From assembly GCA_025642065.1 (NCBI GenBank), contig JAODUP010000947.1, forward strand, positions 108,501-172,500: a stretch of 64,000 bases of DNA. The letters run 5' to 3'. Made by a program: the position numbers and the translations under genes. Shown piece after piece: positions 28,397-34,879 of this stretch (its first letter is position 1; each line of letters opens with the position of its first letter). Source of the DNA: Paralvinella palmiformis (Eukaryota; Annelida; Polychaeta; Terebellida; Alvinellidae). Under the pieces are notes generated by a model. It was not told the DNA's origin. It did not search any database and worked only from the letters and a program-made list of their open reading frames with translations.

Positions 28397-31300
28397 TAAC
28401 TAATTTGTAACTACCTGATTGAACCTCTTCCAGCGACGTATTTTTCTCTGAGTGCTGTTTTTTGGTACGAGTACTGGTGACAAAAGTGCCGAAAGATTCA
28501 ATCCAGCAAGAGCTGGATTAAAACTCCAATGACCAGAAATTATATCCATCATGATATCCTAATGGCACACTTTTACAAAATAGTCATCCGTATAGATTAA
28601 CAATAAATAAAATTCTATGAGTGTGTAATCTCTATCGTGATGTTCCCAGTCACCTGCTACGTCTTTCACAAAGCACATATCACCAACACTTTTCTGTCCT
28701 GTATACGATGATATATACGCAATCACCAGATGGCAGACATTGTTGACGAAACCAGACGGTACCACATTAAGCCATGTCTTATGTTGGTAAATAAACCCAT
28801 AAATGACAAATATGACAAATATCTGTAGCCTTTTTACAAACCAAATAACCTCCAAAAACACACACAACTTATGATTAATGGCAGTAAATAATAGAAATTT
28901 ACTACACTTAATCATCAACATACACACTTTATGATGAATGAAAAGAATTCTTTTATAGTGAAAATATCAAGTGTGACAGAAACAGGATGTCTAAACCTCT
29001 GGTGACATCAACAAACTGTTTGACACTTTATTAATAAATAGATGAATCCCATAAGCAGAGAAAGAAAGATACTTATAACATTAGATGAAGTACATCTTTC
29101 ACTAAGAGGCTCCACAATCAAAAGAATACATACACTCCTCATCATGAATAAAACTACCATCAAAAAGCCTCATTTTGTTAAAAACCTCACAAATTCAAGA
29201 CCCCACTAATACGAAGTGAATGTTGCCTTCTTTTGACGCAACCTTCATAAAAAAAGCTTCATAAATATGTTACGCATCAACGTAGTCTGTGTGCTTAAAA
29301 GACAGCAAAACTATAGCATGTAGTCGACGAACTGAATCAGAACAAAGGTCAAGCTGGGTTTTTTTTAACAACTGGTATGTACTACAATTATTTAACCAAA
29401 GTTAGACAAATATCAGAAACAGTCCTACCACTGTACCAGTCACTGACTGTAATAATCAGTCATAATTACTAGAATATAGTAAATATTAGAGCAAAATAGT
29501 TCAAGGGTTCATAAAGAAACTATCAAGTGATGCTGACCAAGTGATATTCTCTATTCTCTCCCATCAGCCCTTTTCAGTAGGGAATAGAGTAGATGACCCC
29601 TTACAAAAAGTAGGCAACAGCTCACCTGTGGTGGCCTATAATAACACCGTCACATCATCGTCGCTGCATTGCTGGATGGAGGTATGGATGTCGGGAGGAT
29701 GGTGGTGAAGGGCTGACCGTGGGGTAACACAGTAGTCAGGTCCTTCACTATGGGAAGAGTGGGTTAGGGGATCTCCTGTGAAAAAGTTGGGGTAATGGAG
29801 TATTTGATGCATTCTAGGCCTCTTTTTGTCAAAACTAAATTAGTCCACTGATTTTCTGTCGATAAAATAGACAACGAGGGACTGTTAAATGGACAACGTA
29901 TATAGCGTCGGACATCGGCTGTTATTGAAAAGGATGCCCATAATATAACAATTGAACATATTGTTAAATCTTCATCATCTTATCATATATAAAAAATTGT
30001 GGAAAGAGATTCAACTAGATATTGTGTGTGTATGTGTGTGTGCATTCATCCCCCCCCCCCCACACAAGATACACCCCCAAAATAAATTTCTACCATGAAT
30101 GTGACACAAAACTACCCATATATGTATTTGTAACAGAAATGTATGCCTCAAGCTGATAATGGCAAAGTAACAGACAATGTTCACACGTCAACTCAAGTGT
30201 GACCAGTAAACATTTCACTACCATTATCAAACACCATTAGCTCTACTATAATATGACATGCTTCAGTGATCTATAACTTAACACACAAGATATGCTGTCA
30301 GATGTGGTCTTTGGATAAATTTATGTAACAAAAAAATCAAAATCTAACGAGCCCAGACTATTTTGAATTTACTTCACTGGCTATATTTCAACTCGGATAA
30401 AAGTGACAAATAACTGTATCTGAGATTCAAATTCTTAAAAACCATAGGACTGGAATGGCAACTACTAGTGACACCTAGGGAATAAGAAATAACTAATCAA
30501 ATTATCTGTATATGAATGTTGGGCTTTTACAGAGTTTTAGTCTGACAGACAACCATCCAAAGAGTTGAGAAAAATTACATTTGGAATAATTAATTATTAA
30601 TGAGAAAGGATGATGAATATGGGAATATGTTGTAAAGAAAGATCAGCAACAATTAACATAGTTTGTGTAGCAATGTTTTTAAGGCAAGTTAGAATAAGCC
30701 ATACATTTTTGTAAATACACAGTTGTGTTGTATAATACAGAAACTGATCTAACTTAAAAGAATTACAACAAAACATTGTATGCAACTGCAGTTTTATTTG
30801 ACATGACCTCCATCTTGTCACTACGACTACGAAATGTCACTTGAGCAAACGCTGTGTTGCAGCTCAGCAGTGAATGTTAGGATGGTGCCTAGTATAAAAG
30901 AACAGATCTGTTGTCACCTCGGGGTTGAAGTGCTCCAAGTCTCAACCTTCAAAAGAGATCCGCACCAGTCGTTCCACATTCTTTTCTCACAAGCGGTTAC
31001 TAAACACAATGCCAGATATTGGTTCGCCATTTTATGCGCTACGTCTTAAGATTGCATACCGATCCATGTAACTTGCATAGCGATTCTGACTGAACAAAAT
31101 GTTTATTGACTAACCACTAGATATATAATATTTCTATATTGAAACATAATAAAGGCAAATCAGTTCAACTCTACATACTATTATTAGCAATTAATGCCAT
31201 TAAATGTCATGAGAATATCAAAATAAAAAGTATTGATCAGTACAGTCGGGTTTTCAAAGCTGAAGAGCTATGCCACCCCCCCCCCTCCTCCCCCAAATTA

Positions 31301-33933
31301 AAAATGAGTTTCATTTCATTTCTCATCGTAAGTTTTATTTCTGACCAAAAGTAGATCACGACCCACAGATCCAACAGTAATTTCATCTGTATAATATTAT
31401 TTGATGTCGGATTACTAATTAAATTAAAAACAAGTTACTACAAATTATAGTAACAACTAACCTTTCTGTGTACAGGATAACCCTCAGAGAATCTGTGCGC
31501 CGCTCCAGTAACATGTTTACTCCTCATGTACTCTGGCAGTCGTCCATCACCCAGAGAACTTTTGTTTTCTGTAATATCCACGGCACTACTCGGCTCGGAC
31601 TCGTAACCTGACTGATCGTCTTCAGTGTCCTGTATATTCTTGTGTAGCTCTTTGAAAGGTGGAGTAGACTTTGGCCTGGGTACCTTCTGTCTAATAGCAA
31701 GAGGGTTCTTCGGTGTTTTTGGCAGCCGTCTAGATACGATTGGTTGTCGATCGGGTACTGGGGGACATTCAGTAATGAGTACCCGAGATTGGTTTGGTGC
31801 TGTTGGTTGTGGGACGGGTCTCGATGGACATGGGGGGCGGGGCAGAGGACGACTACTCTGTTTAGATGTATTGGATGTTGGTACAGGTGTTATATTAAAA
31901 CTGCTGCTGGATGTTTCTGATGTCGATGACATGCTGGCTCCAGAAATGGCAGATACATCCGACACTTGCTGATAAGATGATTCGCTGTACTTTGACTTGT
32001 CTCTGGATGAAATGACTGTTGTAGGACTGTTAGACCTGAAGGGCAGAGCCTGACGTGCGGAGCTGCTGCCACTGGATGATCCCGATGACTGACCTTGATG
32101 ATGCGAGCCTCGTTCCTGTAACTCTGAGGCATTGTTTGGTTTCGGCACGCCCACCACCTCAGATGGGTGAGTACTGCAAAGGCCATTAGCAGCACCAGCA
32201 TTCTGCGGCACTACAGGATTGGGCCGAGCTCGTACATTCAATCTCTCCAGAGTATCCCGAGTCTGCACATTGCCATCCACCATACTAGTTAACCATGCCA
32301 TATGCCCAGTACCATCTGCTGGGATGGGACTAACATCCAGCTCTGCTGATGGATAAATACTGTAACGTGAGCTCATTCCAGACTGATCAGTCTCCCAGTG
32401 GAAAGATGATTCAGGATTGTGTGAATTATCATGCGACATGTCGACAACACAAACTCGGTTATTTGCTGGCAGCTCTGGATCGTGTCCACTACCATCACCA
32501 GTACTCTGACTGTGGATATTGCTGCATGGAATGGGGCACTCAGAATGAGAAAAACTTCTACTCGAATGCATTTCAGTTTCACCGAGCACGCTCGGCCTCT
32601 CTTTGATCAGTCGATGCCAGTACCGAACAACAGGTATGGCAGAGGATGGAAACTCCATGCACTGACCTGTATCTGGATGAACCGTACAGTGGATCCCAAA
32701 ATTACGCACCTTGTGTACGTGTAGGCTGTGAGAACAGAGTTCCGCATTAACCTTGAATATGTGACAAGAACTATCAGACACGTCACCATCACCATCATCC
32801 ATATGTTCAACGTGCACCGTCGTAATGACGAAGATTCGAGCATCAGCCGAATCGACATCAAAATAATTAATGTGCTCTGTGGCATACATGGCCGCGGTGC
32901 TGCCCATGTTGTTTATCAGTCGCACGCCATTGGCAGCCAATTCCATTAACACCATTGTCGTCATTTTGCGCTCGACCTTCAACCTCTGGACAGATCTCTG
33001 GATCACCTGGAGCTGGGTGGCATCATTTCTACAATCTCCAGCCATGCCAATCGTACCCATATATCCAACGATCACACGCATGTAGTCACCAATGAGAAAA
33101 CTGTTTTCCTCCATGTCCTCTTCCAGCATACTACTACGAGGTTTGGGCACCCAATGTCCACGACCGGAGACCTCCGGTGCTCTACCAATGCCACCAGAAG
33201 GTGGCTGCAGATTGCCGGGCTGGCTCTGACTTTTGGTCAGCCCAAGACGAGCCTCCCGTGTGATGATTGTGTGCTTGGTGTTAGGACTCCGATAGCGAAT
33301 GATCCCATCCGAATTGCTCATCTTCTTCGAGTTGATCATGCTGCGCAGCGCCCCAGAACCTGGATCAACATTCTCAATACCCATGGATCGCACATCATCA
33401 TAGTGTCGGTTGTATTTCTCTGGGTGGTGGTGTCTTTCTAGCTCTCGTCCAGGGCTTAGAGCGCGGAGACGTGCCTGTTCGATGGGATCCCTTCTGTTCC
33501 GCTGACGTGCCTTATCTTGACCATACAGCGTAGCGTCATCAACACGTTTACTACCGACATGACGCATCCTCGTCCTGTTTGGATATTTGGACTTCGGCCG
33601 CAGCTGAAGCTCTTCGTCAGAGGACCCAGAACTGTTGAAGGTCTCCGCAATCTGAAGCACCAGCACTCCACGAGACGAGCCAATAATCCGAACAACGTCA
33701 TCGTGCGATGCCTGAGATACATCCCTGTTGTTGACGGCCATCAGCAGGTCACCCATTTTTAGCCCAATTTTATCTGCTGGGCTCCCACCAACTATACAGC
33801 TCAGCACACAAGGATGCTGACCTGATATAGTAAAACCGTAACCATTGCGGCCACGGTTTATCTCCACGGTCTTCAGACCATGACTATGTCGCTTCTTGCG
33901 GCGACGCTGTCCCAGCTGCTGACTAGCATACAT
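2025..33933 (-). CDS. RGS12: Regulator of G-protein signalling 12 (PDZ-PTB-RGS-RBD-RBD-GoLoco), 16 coding exons
   Basis: RGS12 is a scaffold and GTPase-activating protein for Gi/o alpha subunits. Its Ras-binding domains bind activated Ras/Raf, and GoLoco holds GDP-bound G-alpha-i. The model joins exons 31462-33933, 28415-28558, 27656-27754, 18756-18962, 17358-17444, 15241-15387, 13979-14161, 13533-13623, 12218-12357, 10887-11075, 10491-10691, 10276-10366, 9316-9330, 5772-5971, 3693-3906 and 2025-3211. Every junction is GT-AG with matching phase. The sum is 5,667 nt, or 1,888 residues, longer than human RGS12 (about 1,450) mainly through linkers and tail. Domains: PDZ about 20-98 (GYGF loop), PTB about 280-445, RGS about 954-1077, tandem RBDs about 1191-1330, GoLoco about 1496-1512. 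The start is ATG 33933, just inside an acceptor; the in-frame ATG at 33957 lies in the intron. Drosophila loco is the related fly gene. Family assignment is secure; the exact start is inferred. Confidence 0.95.
3212..3692 (-). other. RGS12 intron 15
   Basis: AT-rich intron with a C-run at 3396-3406. No gene or recognised repeat. Confidence 0.6.
3693..3906 (-). CDS. RGS12: RGS12 coding exon 15: linker
   Basis: 214 nt, phase 0 in and phase 1 out. Ser/Arg stretch (SSGILGFIRRNSVGEREG) then Pro-rich PPQLAPAPPIRGGGKRFDAD directly before GoLoco. Acceptor AATTTCTAG, donor GATG|GTGAGT. Confidence 0.88.
3907..5771 (-). other. RGS12 intron 14
   Basis: Holds a tRNA-like scrap (4108-4185, minus-strand B-box GGGTTCAAATCCC), a dispersed repeat (4770-5022), a LINE-tail-like stretch related to 22.8-23.0 kb (about 5120-5310) and a (TA)n array at 5705-5740. 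Confidence 0.5.
4770..5022. repeat. Dispersed repeat copy 1 (pair with 36675-36924)
   Basis: Shares several blocks with 36.7 kb in the same orientation: acattcaggagcttctgt against gcattcaggagcttactg, a cttcaaaatggtggc block, and a taatcagcattttgaactgg block. Both end in a run ending ctttaa, a terminus seen in many non-autonomous DNA elements. No coding. Family unknown. Confidence 0.6.
5772..5971 (-). CDS. RGS12: RGS12 coding exon 14: linker before GoLoco
   Basis: 200 nt, phase 1 in and phase 0 out. It has a basic Pro-rich start (HLSSKPPVPRPRSDVYK), then an amphipathic helix NKLEELMAHLFRDVLD and a D/N-rich turn. Acceptor TTGTTACAG, donor AAG|GTGTGT. The helix only superficially resembles GoLoco; the true motif lies in exon 16. 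Confidence 0.88.
6355..6425. repeat. Dispersed repeat copy (pair with 22755-22825)
   Basis: About 65 bp nearly identical to 22.76 kb, centred on gaattgtatttatgaattta and agatttgatgtatata, followed in both by aggcatgtgca-like sequence and a simple repeat. Looks like a fragment of one interspersed family. Confidence 0.6.
6533..7360. repeat. Possible transposon with 15-bp direct end repeats
   Basis: CAGCCATTAAGCTGA occurs at 6534 and 7334 in the same orientation, with a related ccattaagccaacc at 6593. Between them a minus frame at 7020-7259 (79 codons) shows no domain I know. It may be an element related to the one at 11.4-12.1 kb, or two independent scraps. Confidence 0.3.
8499..8950. repeat. 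18/19-bp minisatellite, about 24 units
   Basis: Two alternating units, AGCTGATAACAATGTGCCC (19 bp) and AGCTGATAACACTGTCAC (18 bp), repeat through the block, forming a 37-bp higher-order period in places. The open frame across it (8551-8907) is a by-product of the repeat. It lies in RGS12 intron 13. Confidence 0.95.
9316..9330 (-). CDS. RGS12: RGS12 15-nt microexon 13
   Basis: A 15-nt exon between acceptor TCTGTAACAG and donor AAG|GTGAGA, in phase 1 at both ends. It adds Gly (shared codon) and four lysines and keeps the frame whether included or skipped, so it may be a cassette. Its flanking splice sites are good, but its length makes it easy to miss; transcript reads are needed for certainty. 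Confidence 0.65.
9331..10275 (-). other. RGS12 intron 12
   Basis: AT-rich intron. (CT)n at 9463-9479, a C-run at 9627-9636, and a short hairpin with arms CTAACTTAT / ATAAGTTAG at 9843-9864. No gene. Confidence 0.6.
10276..10366 (-). CDS. RGS12: RGS12 coding exon 12: end of RBD2
   Basis: 91 nt, phase 0 in and phase 1 out. SVSVLEHKQVIVQSLDDFK forms the last strand and tail of RBD2. Acceptor CACCTATAG, donor AAAG|GTAAGC. Confidence 0.9.
10491..10691 (-). CDS. RGS12: RGS12 coding exon 11: second Ras-binding domain
   Basis: It has 67 codons, phase 0/0. It completes RBD1 (IILDKLCVFRLDLP) and opens RBD2 with KRYVCVRAKPSQTVASVF, then helix FKPILEKYGLALDQ. The RBD1-RBD2 join falls inside the exon, as expected for closely packed tandem RBDs. 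Acceptor CCTGTAG, donor GTG|GTAAGG. Confidence 0.95.
10887..11075 (-). CDS. RGS12: RGS12 coding exon 10: first Ras-binding domain
   Basis: It has 63 codons, phase 0/0. The ubiquitin-like RBD begins KFCRVILPDSSTTVIVASTG and continues TIQAALCELCQRRQL, the helix after the first two strands. Acceptor is a T-rich tract ending TTTTAG; donor AAT|GTAAGT. Confidence 0.93.
11423..12103. mobile_element. Non-autonomous DNA transposon with ~25-bp inverted ends
   Basis: Left end TGTACCATATATACTCGCAT and the reverse complement of the right end TGTACTGTATATACTTGTGT match at 19 of 25 positions. The motif tataagttgag recurs at about 11443, 11501 and 11866. No transposase is recognised; the small minus frames inside (11402-11587, 11802-11987) are not convincing. 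The subterminal tataagt/gag motifs recall pogo- or Tc1-related families, but I do not assign one. It sits inside RGS12 intron 9. Confidence 0.55.
12218..12357 (-). CDS. RGS12: RGS12 coding exon 9: linker before RBD1
   Basis: 140 nt, entered in phase 1 and leaving in phase 0. It encodes SDKKLAKMSTDPDLRRNSHD and SLDLADLNTIGKH, a Ser-rich linker comparable to the stretch before the Ras-binding domains. Acceptor TTATCCAG, donor CAG|GTATGG. Confidence 0.9.
12790..13033. repeat. 26-bp minisatellite, about 9 units
   Basis: Unit AAAACTCTTCTGTGGGTGAA followed by TCAACT repeats with small changes (tctctggg, aaatctttt). Intronic in RGS12. Just to its left, 12584-12640 holds a tRNA-like scrap (ggaattcaaacc). 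Confidence 0.9.
13533..13623 (-). CDS. RGS12: RGS12 coding exon 8: basic Ser-rich linker
   Basis: It has 30 codons plus one base, leaving phase 1. The product KKSKSSTSATDDGGGEEKKR then RRSLLPWGK resembles the R12-family linker with the SLLPWxK motif. Donor AAA|GTAAGG, acceptor TTATTTACAG. Confidence 0.9.
13748..13898. repeat. (CACT)n then (CA)n microsatellite
   Basis: A long tetranucleotide array with interspersed ccactca units, ending in (CA)n. It lies in the short intron between coding exons 7 and 8, about 80 bp from exon 7. Frames across it are artefacts. Confidence 0.95.
13979..14161 (-). CDS. RGS12: RGS12 coding exon 7: end of RGS box
   Basis: It has 61 codons, phase 0/0. MKQDSYVRFLKSDSYKACV is the last RGS helix pair. 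Pro/Asn/Ser-rich linker follows (SSPAPPTPSDRWRK). Acceptor TCTTATCAG, donor AAG|GTAGGT. Confidence 0.95.
14162..15240 (-). other. RGS12 intron 6
   Basis: AT-rich, with (CA)n at 14403-14444, (TA)n at 14772-14808 and a C-run at 15061-15069. No gene or dispersed element recognised. Confidence 0.6.
15241..15387 (-). CDS. RGS12: RGS12 coding exon 6: RGS middle
   Basis: It has 49 codons, phase 0/0. It contains LFDKHLSMDASEPVNIDS, the conserved PVNIDS-type stretch of R12-family RGS boxes, then a helix ending FTVAQLQ. Acceptor TTATTTTCAG, donor CAG|GTATAT. Confidence 0.95.
15388..16377 (-). other. RGS12 intron 5, left part
   Basis: AT-rich intron with an (AAAC)n array at 15977-16008. Nothing else recognised. 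The right part of the intron holds two SINEs. Confidence 0.6.
16378..16560 (-). mobile_element. tRNA-derived SINE, family A
   Basis: Minus orientation. Read on the minus strand the head has an A-box-like TGGTCTAGTGGTAGCGTGTT and a B-box-like GTGTTCAAATCTCGG; the tail includes gagtcgctcggtcca-like sequence and tggccgtaaaacatcaatca. The same family recurs at 37.1, 41.0, 43.4 and 51.2 kb. RNA polymerase III-type heads mark such SINEs; no functional tRNA is implied. Confidence 0.8.
16698..17018 (+). mobile_element. tRNA-derived SINE, family C, with (ATT)n tail
   Basis: Plus orientation. The head is tRNA-like (GATAGCGCAGTTAGTTAGAG, then CGTGTTCCAGGTGCC as B-box), with a body of about 230 bp ending ggcactatataaacatgcat and an (ATT)n tail. 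Only one copy in the window. The 63-codon frame inside it is not a gene. Confidence 0.75.
17358..17444 (-). CDS. RGS12: RGS12 coding exon 5: RGS core helices
   Basis: It has 29 codons, phase 0/0. It carries the hallmark EFSEENIIFWKACQEY, whose Glu-Asn pair in the helix turn contacts the G-alpha switch regions in solved RGS complexes. Acceptor TATCCACAG, donor CAG|GTATGA. Confidence 0.95.
17445..18755 (-). other. RGS12 intron 4
   Basis: AT-rich intron. (GT)n/(GA)n at 17486-17530 and a local 21-bp tandem duplication around 18650-18690 (cactcgatgcgtctcgaca). No gene. Confidence 0.6.
18756..18962 (-). CDS. RGS12: RGS12 coding exon 4: start of RGS domain
   Basis: It has 69 codons, phase 0/0, acceptor TATTCCAG and donor ACG|GTGAGT. 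The first 47 codons are a Thr/Ser-rich linker. The RGS box then opens with ASWAVSFDKLLQDKVG, nearly identical to the RGS12/RGS14 opening. This is also the first exon shared by the proposed short isoforms. Confidence 0.93.
18963..22224 (-). other. RGS12 large intron, first part
   Basis: Simple repeats at 19176-19253 (CACC, CA and GA runs), (ATC)n at 19445-19467, a C-run at 20125 and (TA)n at 21160-21200. A short hairpin CACTAGCC/GGCTAGTG lies at 20637-20657. Small frames such as 20808-21068 have no recognisable domain. Confidence 0.5.
22225..22400 (-). mobile_element. LINE 3' end fragment
   Basis: The minus translation reads RQNIFSQRLTNDWNKLPVDV then VDSPTLNTLKSRLDKRW and a stop. This is the typical C-terminus of CR1/Jockey-type non-LTR polyproteins (FSQRVVNDWNSLP, then NSFKNRLDKHW). 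Only the last 50 or so codons remain. Confidence 0.75.
22573..23095. repeat. Interspersed repeat with internal direct duplication
   Basis: The stretch 22573-22745 (tatgtggaggtatgga ... ctctgtgcctgttgcctctt, then (CA)n) recurs at 22982-23095. Between them lies a palindromic part with arms CGCTTTTTGTACG / CGTACGAAAAGCG and CCTGTGGG / CCCACAGG. A related stretch is at about 5120-5310 and the 22755-22825 part also at 6.36 kb. Family unknown. Confidence 0.6.
23469..23483 (-). CDS. Candidate alternative first exon B of RGS12 (MGHSA)
   Basis: ATG at 23483 encodes MGHSA and then meets a consensus donor GCT|GTGAGT. The phase is 0, again compatible with exon 4. An in-frame TGA lies just upstream of the ATG. 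The DNA upstream on the minus strand (23600-23900) is GC-richer than the surrounding intron, as expected for a 5' UTR or promoter. Evidence is short and needs transcript support. Confidence 0.4.
25225..25330. repeat. Dispersed repeat copy 1 (pair with 29855-29942)
   Basis: The blocks ccgataaaataaggctacga and gtcaaacgtcggctgatatt match gtcgataaaatagacaacga and gcgtcggacatcggctgtta at 29.86 kb in order and orientation. Next to it (25365-25440) is a tRNA-like stretch, gggtttgaacctagatgcta. Confidence 0.55.
25648..25755 (-). CDS. Candidate alternative first exon A of RGS12 (36 codons)
   Basis: ATG at 25755 opens 36 codons (MPFEDTLHGVYLLFESLYIS then AKEAITGEKCSYNLDH) that end exactly at a consensus donor CAC|GTAAGTT. 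The phase is 0, matching exon 4 at 18962. An in-frame TAA lies shortly upstream of the ATG and I see no acceptor, which suits a first exon. Spliced to exon 4 it would give an isoform without PDZ and PTB, in the style of RGS14 or short loco forms. It could instead belong to an unrelated small gene or be chance. Confidence 0.45.
26699..26756. repeat. Two adjacent perfect hairpins
   Basis: Arms CCCAATTTCCTATT / AATAGGAAATTGGG (14 bp, 3-nt loop, 26699-26729) are followed two bases later by GACTCACTAAT / ATTAGTGAGTC (11 bp, 3-nt loop, 26732-26756). A (TA)n array begins 11 bases on. No mismatch in either stem. Function unknown. Confidence 0.85.
27656..27754 (-). CDS. RGS12: RGS12 coding exon 3: basic linker
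   Basis: It has 33 codons, phase 0/0, acceptor AATCCAG and donor GAG|GTTTGT. The product is a Ser/Lys/Arg-rich linker (KKSGSFRHSTDKPFRRQP) of the kind often phosphorylated upstream of the RGS box. Short, but its splice phase fits the model exactly. Confidence 0.75.
28156..28250. repeat. 29-bp minisatellite, three units
   Basis: Unit GAGGCAGCTGTGTTCATCAG then AGCTGAGTT, three full copies plus eight bases, one base different in the first. Intronic, followed by a long (TA)n at 28344-28392. Confidence 0.9.
28415..28558 (-). CDS. RGS12: RGS12 coding exon 2: PTB-RGS linker
   Basis: It encodes 48 codons in phase 0 at both ends, from DIMMDIISGHWSFNPAL to RRWKRFNQ, lying between the PTB and RGS domains. 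The acceptor is ATTAG|GATATC with a poor pyrimidine tract, and the donor is CAG|GTAGTT. The frame is uninterrupted and compatible with both neighbours. Confidence 0.8.
28559..29854 (-). other. RGS12 intron between coding exons 1 and 2, left part
   Basis: A 122-codon minus frame (28559-28927) ends at the TAG of the exon 2 acceptor. Its sequence matches nothing I know. The rest is AT-rich with no recognised element. Confidence 0.45.
29855..29942. repeat. Dispersed repeat copy 2 (pair with 25225-25330)
   Basis: The second copy, same orientation, inside the intron between coding exons 1 and 2. The adjacent 29560-29800 is GC-richer than its surroundings without a frame I recognise. Confidence 0.55.
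29943..31461 (-). other. RGS12 intron between coding exons 1 and 2, right part
   Basis: AT-rich, with (GT)n and a C-run at 30023-30061 and another C-run at 31276-31284. A 71-codon plus frame at 30834-31049 lies in a GC-richer patch but shows no domain. Confidence 0.5.
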
Positions 33934-33944
33934 CACATTAATAA
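31462..33944 (-). CDS. RGS12: RGS12 coding exon 1: PDZ and PTB domains
   Basis: One very long exon of 824 codons. After a basic leader (QRRRKKRHSHG) comes the PDZ domain with carboxylate loop GYGF and core strands such as HPCVLSCIVGGSPADKIGL. A basic, disordered linker rich in Arg, His and Ser follows. The PTB domain runs from about ENSFLIGDYMRVIVGYM through the helix ending VVRYWHRLIKERPS, as in RGS12 PTB domains that bind calcium-channel or receptor tails. The rest is Ser/Pro-rich with a proline cluster (RPLPRPPCPSRPVPQP) that could bind SH3 domains. The acceptor (ttattttag) ends at 33945 and ATG is at 33931-33933. The donor is AAG|GTTAGT at 31461, phase 0. Many antisense frames overlap it and are shadows. 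Confidence 0.95.
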
Positions 33945-34670
33945 CTAAAATAAACAACAGAAGTCATCTTTTAATAATAATATTTAACAATAAAAATCAA
34001 TATTTCAAACTTAATATAAACAATAAAACCAATTATATAAAAATTGAAGTTTATAAATAATTTAAATGTGTTGACAATTGCTAAGATTGTTTTTAACTCT
34101 AAAGACTTTCTACTTGGAAACTCATGACCCAGATAGATTCAAAAGTCTCTTTTACAAATATTTCCTACTTGAAAGTATATAATTTTGCATATTTTCAAGT
34201 AATTCCAAGGATGAATTAAATGCCGAATTACTGTCTCTGATCAGATCAAAATTAGAATTTCTATATGAGCTCCAATATATCAGTAGGTACTACTACTAGT
34301 CAGGGTTCTTTTTCTTTTACGAAGATGAGCTAAATATGACTTCAAATTGAATCAATTATGATGAAAGGTAATTTTTTATTACAGAAGTAGCTAGCTAGTG
34401 TCAAAATGTTGTTATGACTCTCCCAAAAAAATAGTCCCAGTGAGATAATGCCTGATTTGGGTCATGTCTCAGTGCCTCCAAGAGAATAAGTGCTGCTGCC
34501 ATCTTGAAAATTTAATCATCAATCATGACGTCACAACCAGACTGGTTTTTCTTCTTCATCACATCAGTATATGGCGCTGATATTTGGATCAAAGTGTGTT
34601 TCTGGAAAAAATCTGTGAGGCACTCTTTCCCAAATAACTGGTCTCATTGGAGAAGATAACAGACACAAAA

Positions 34671-34771
34671 AATTAAATCCACAAATTATTTTTTTAATTT
34701 AGAAATATTTCTTCCATGACAATCCTACTTGGAATATAAACTACTTGGACTAAGTATTCCAAGTAGGTACT
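34671..34771 (-). repeat. hAT-MITE-related repeat, inverted copy
   Basis: About 100 bp that matches the reverse complement of 58130-58260: shared blocks include agaaatatttcttccatgac, atcctacttgga and attccaagtaggtac. It is a piece of the element at 58017-58325. Confidence 0.65.
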
Positions 34772-34879
34772 AATTTGGGTAAAAATGGAATTGATACATT
34801 CATTTCCATGTTTATAGCGTGCGTTTTAGTGGACTGAATCGATTTTTATGATTTTTTAAGTTGAACAAAGTTTTAGGAT

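Noticed and set aside
28559..28927. 122-codon minus frame adjoining exon 2
   Set aside because: It ends exactly at the acceptor TAG of exon 2, has no recognisable domain and no supporting splice signals; likely chance.
31625..33762. Many plus- and minus-strand frames of 70-115 codons
   Set aside because: Shadows of the RGS12 PDZ/PTB exon, whose minus frame is clearly the coding one.
33934..33957. Upstream in-frame ATG at 33957 as RGS12 start
   Set aside because: It lies before the splice acceptor ending at 33945, so it would be intronic; ATG 33933 is kept.
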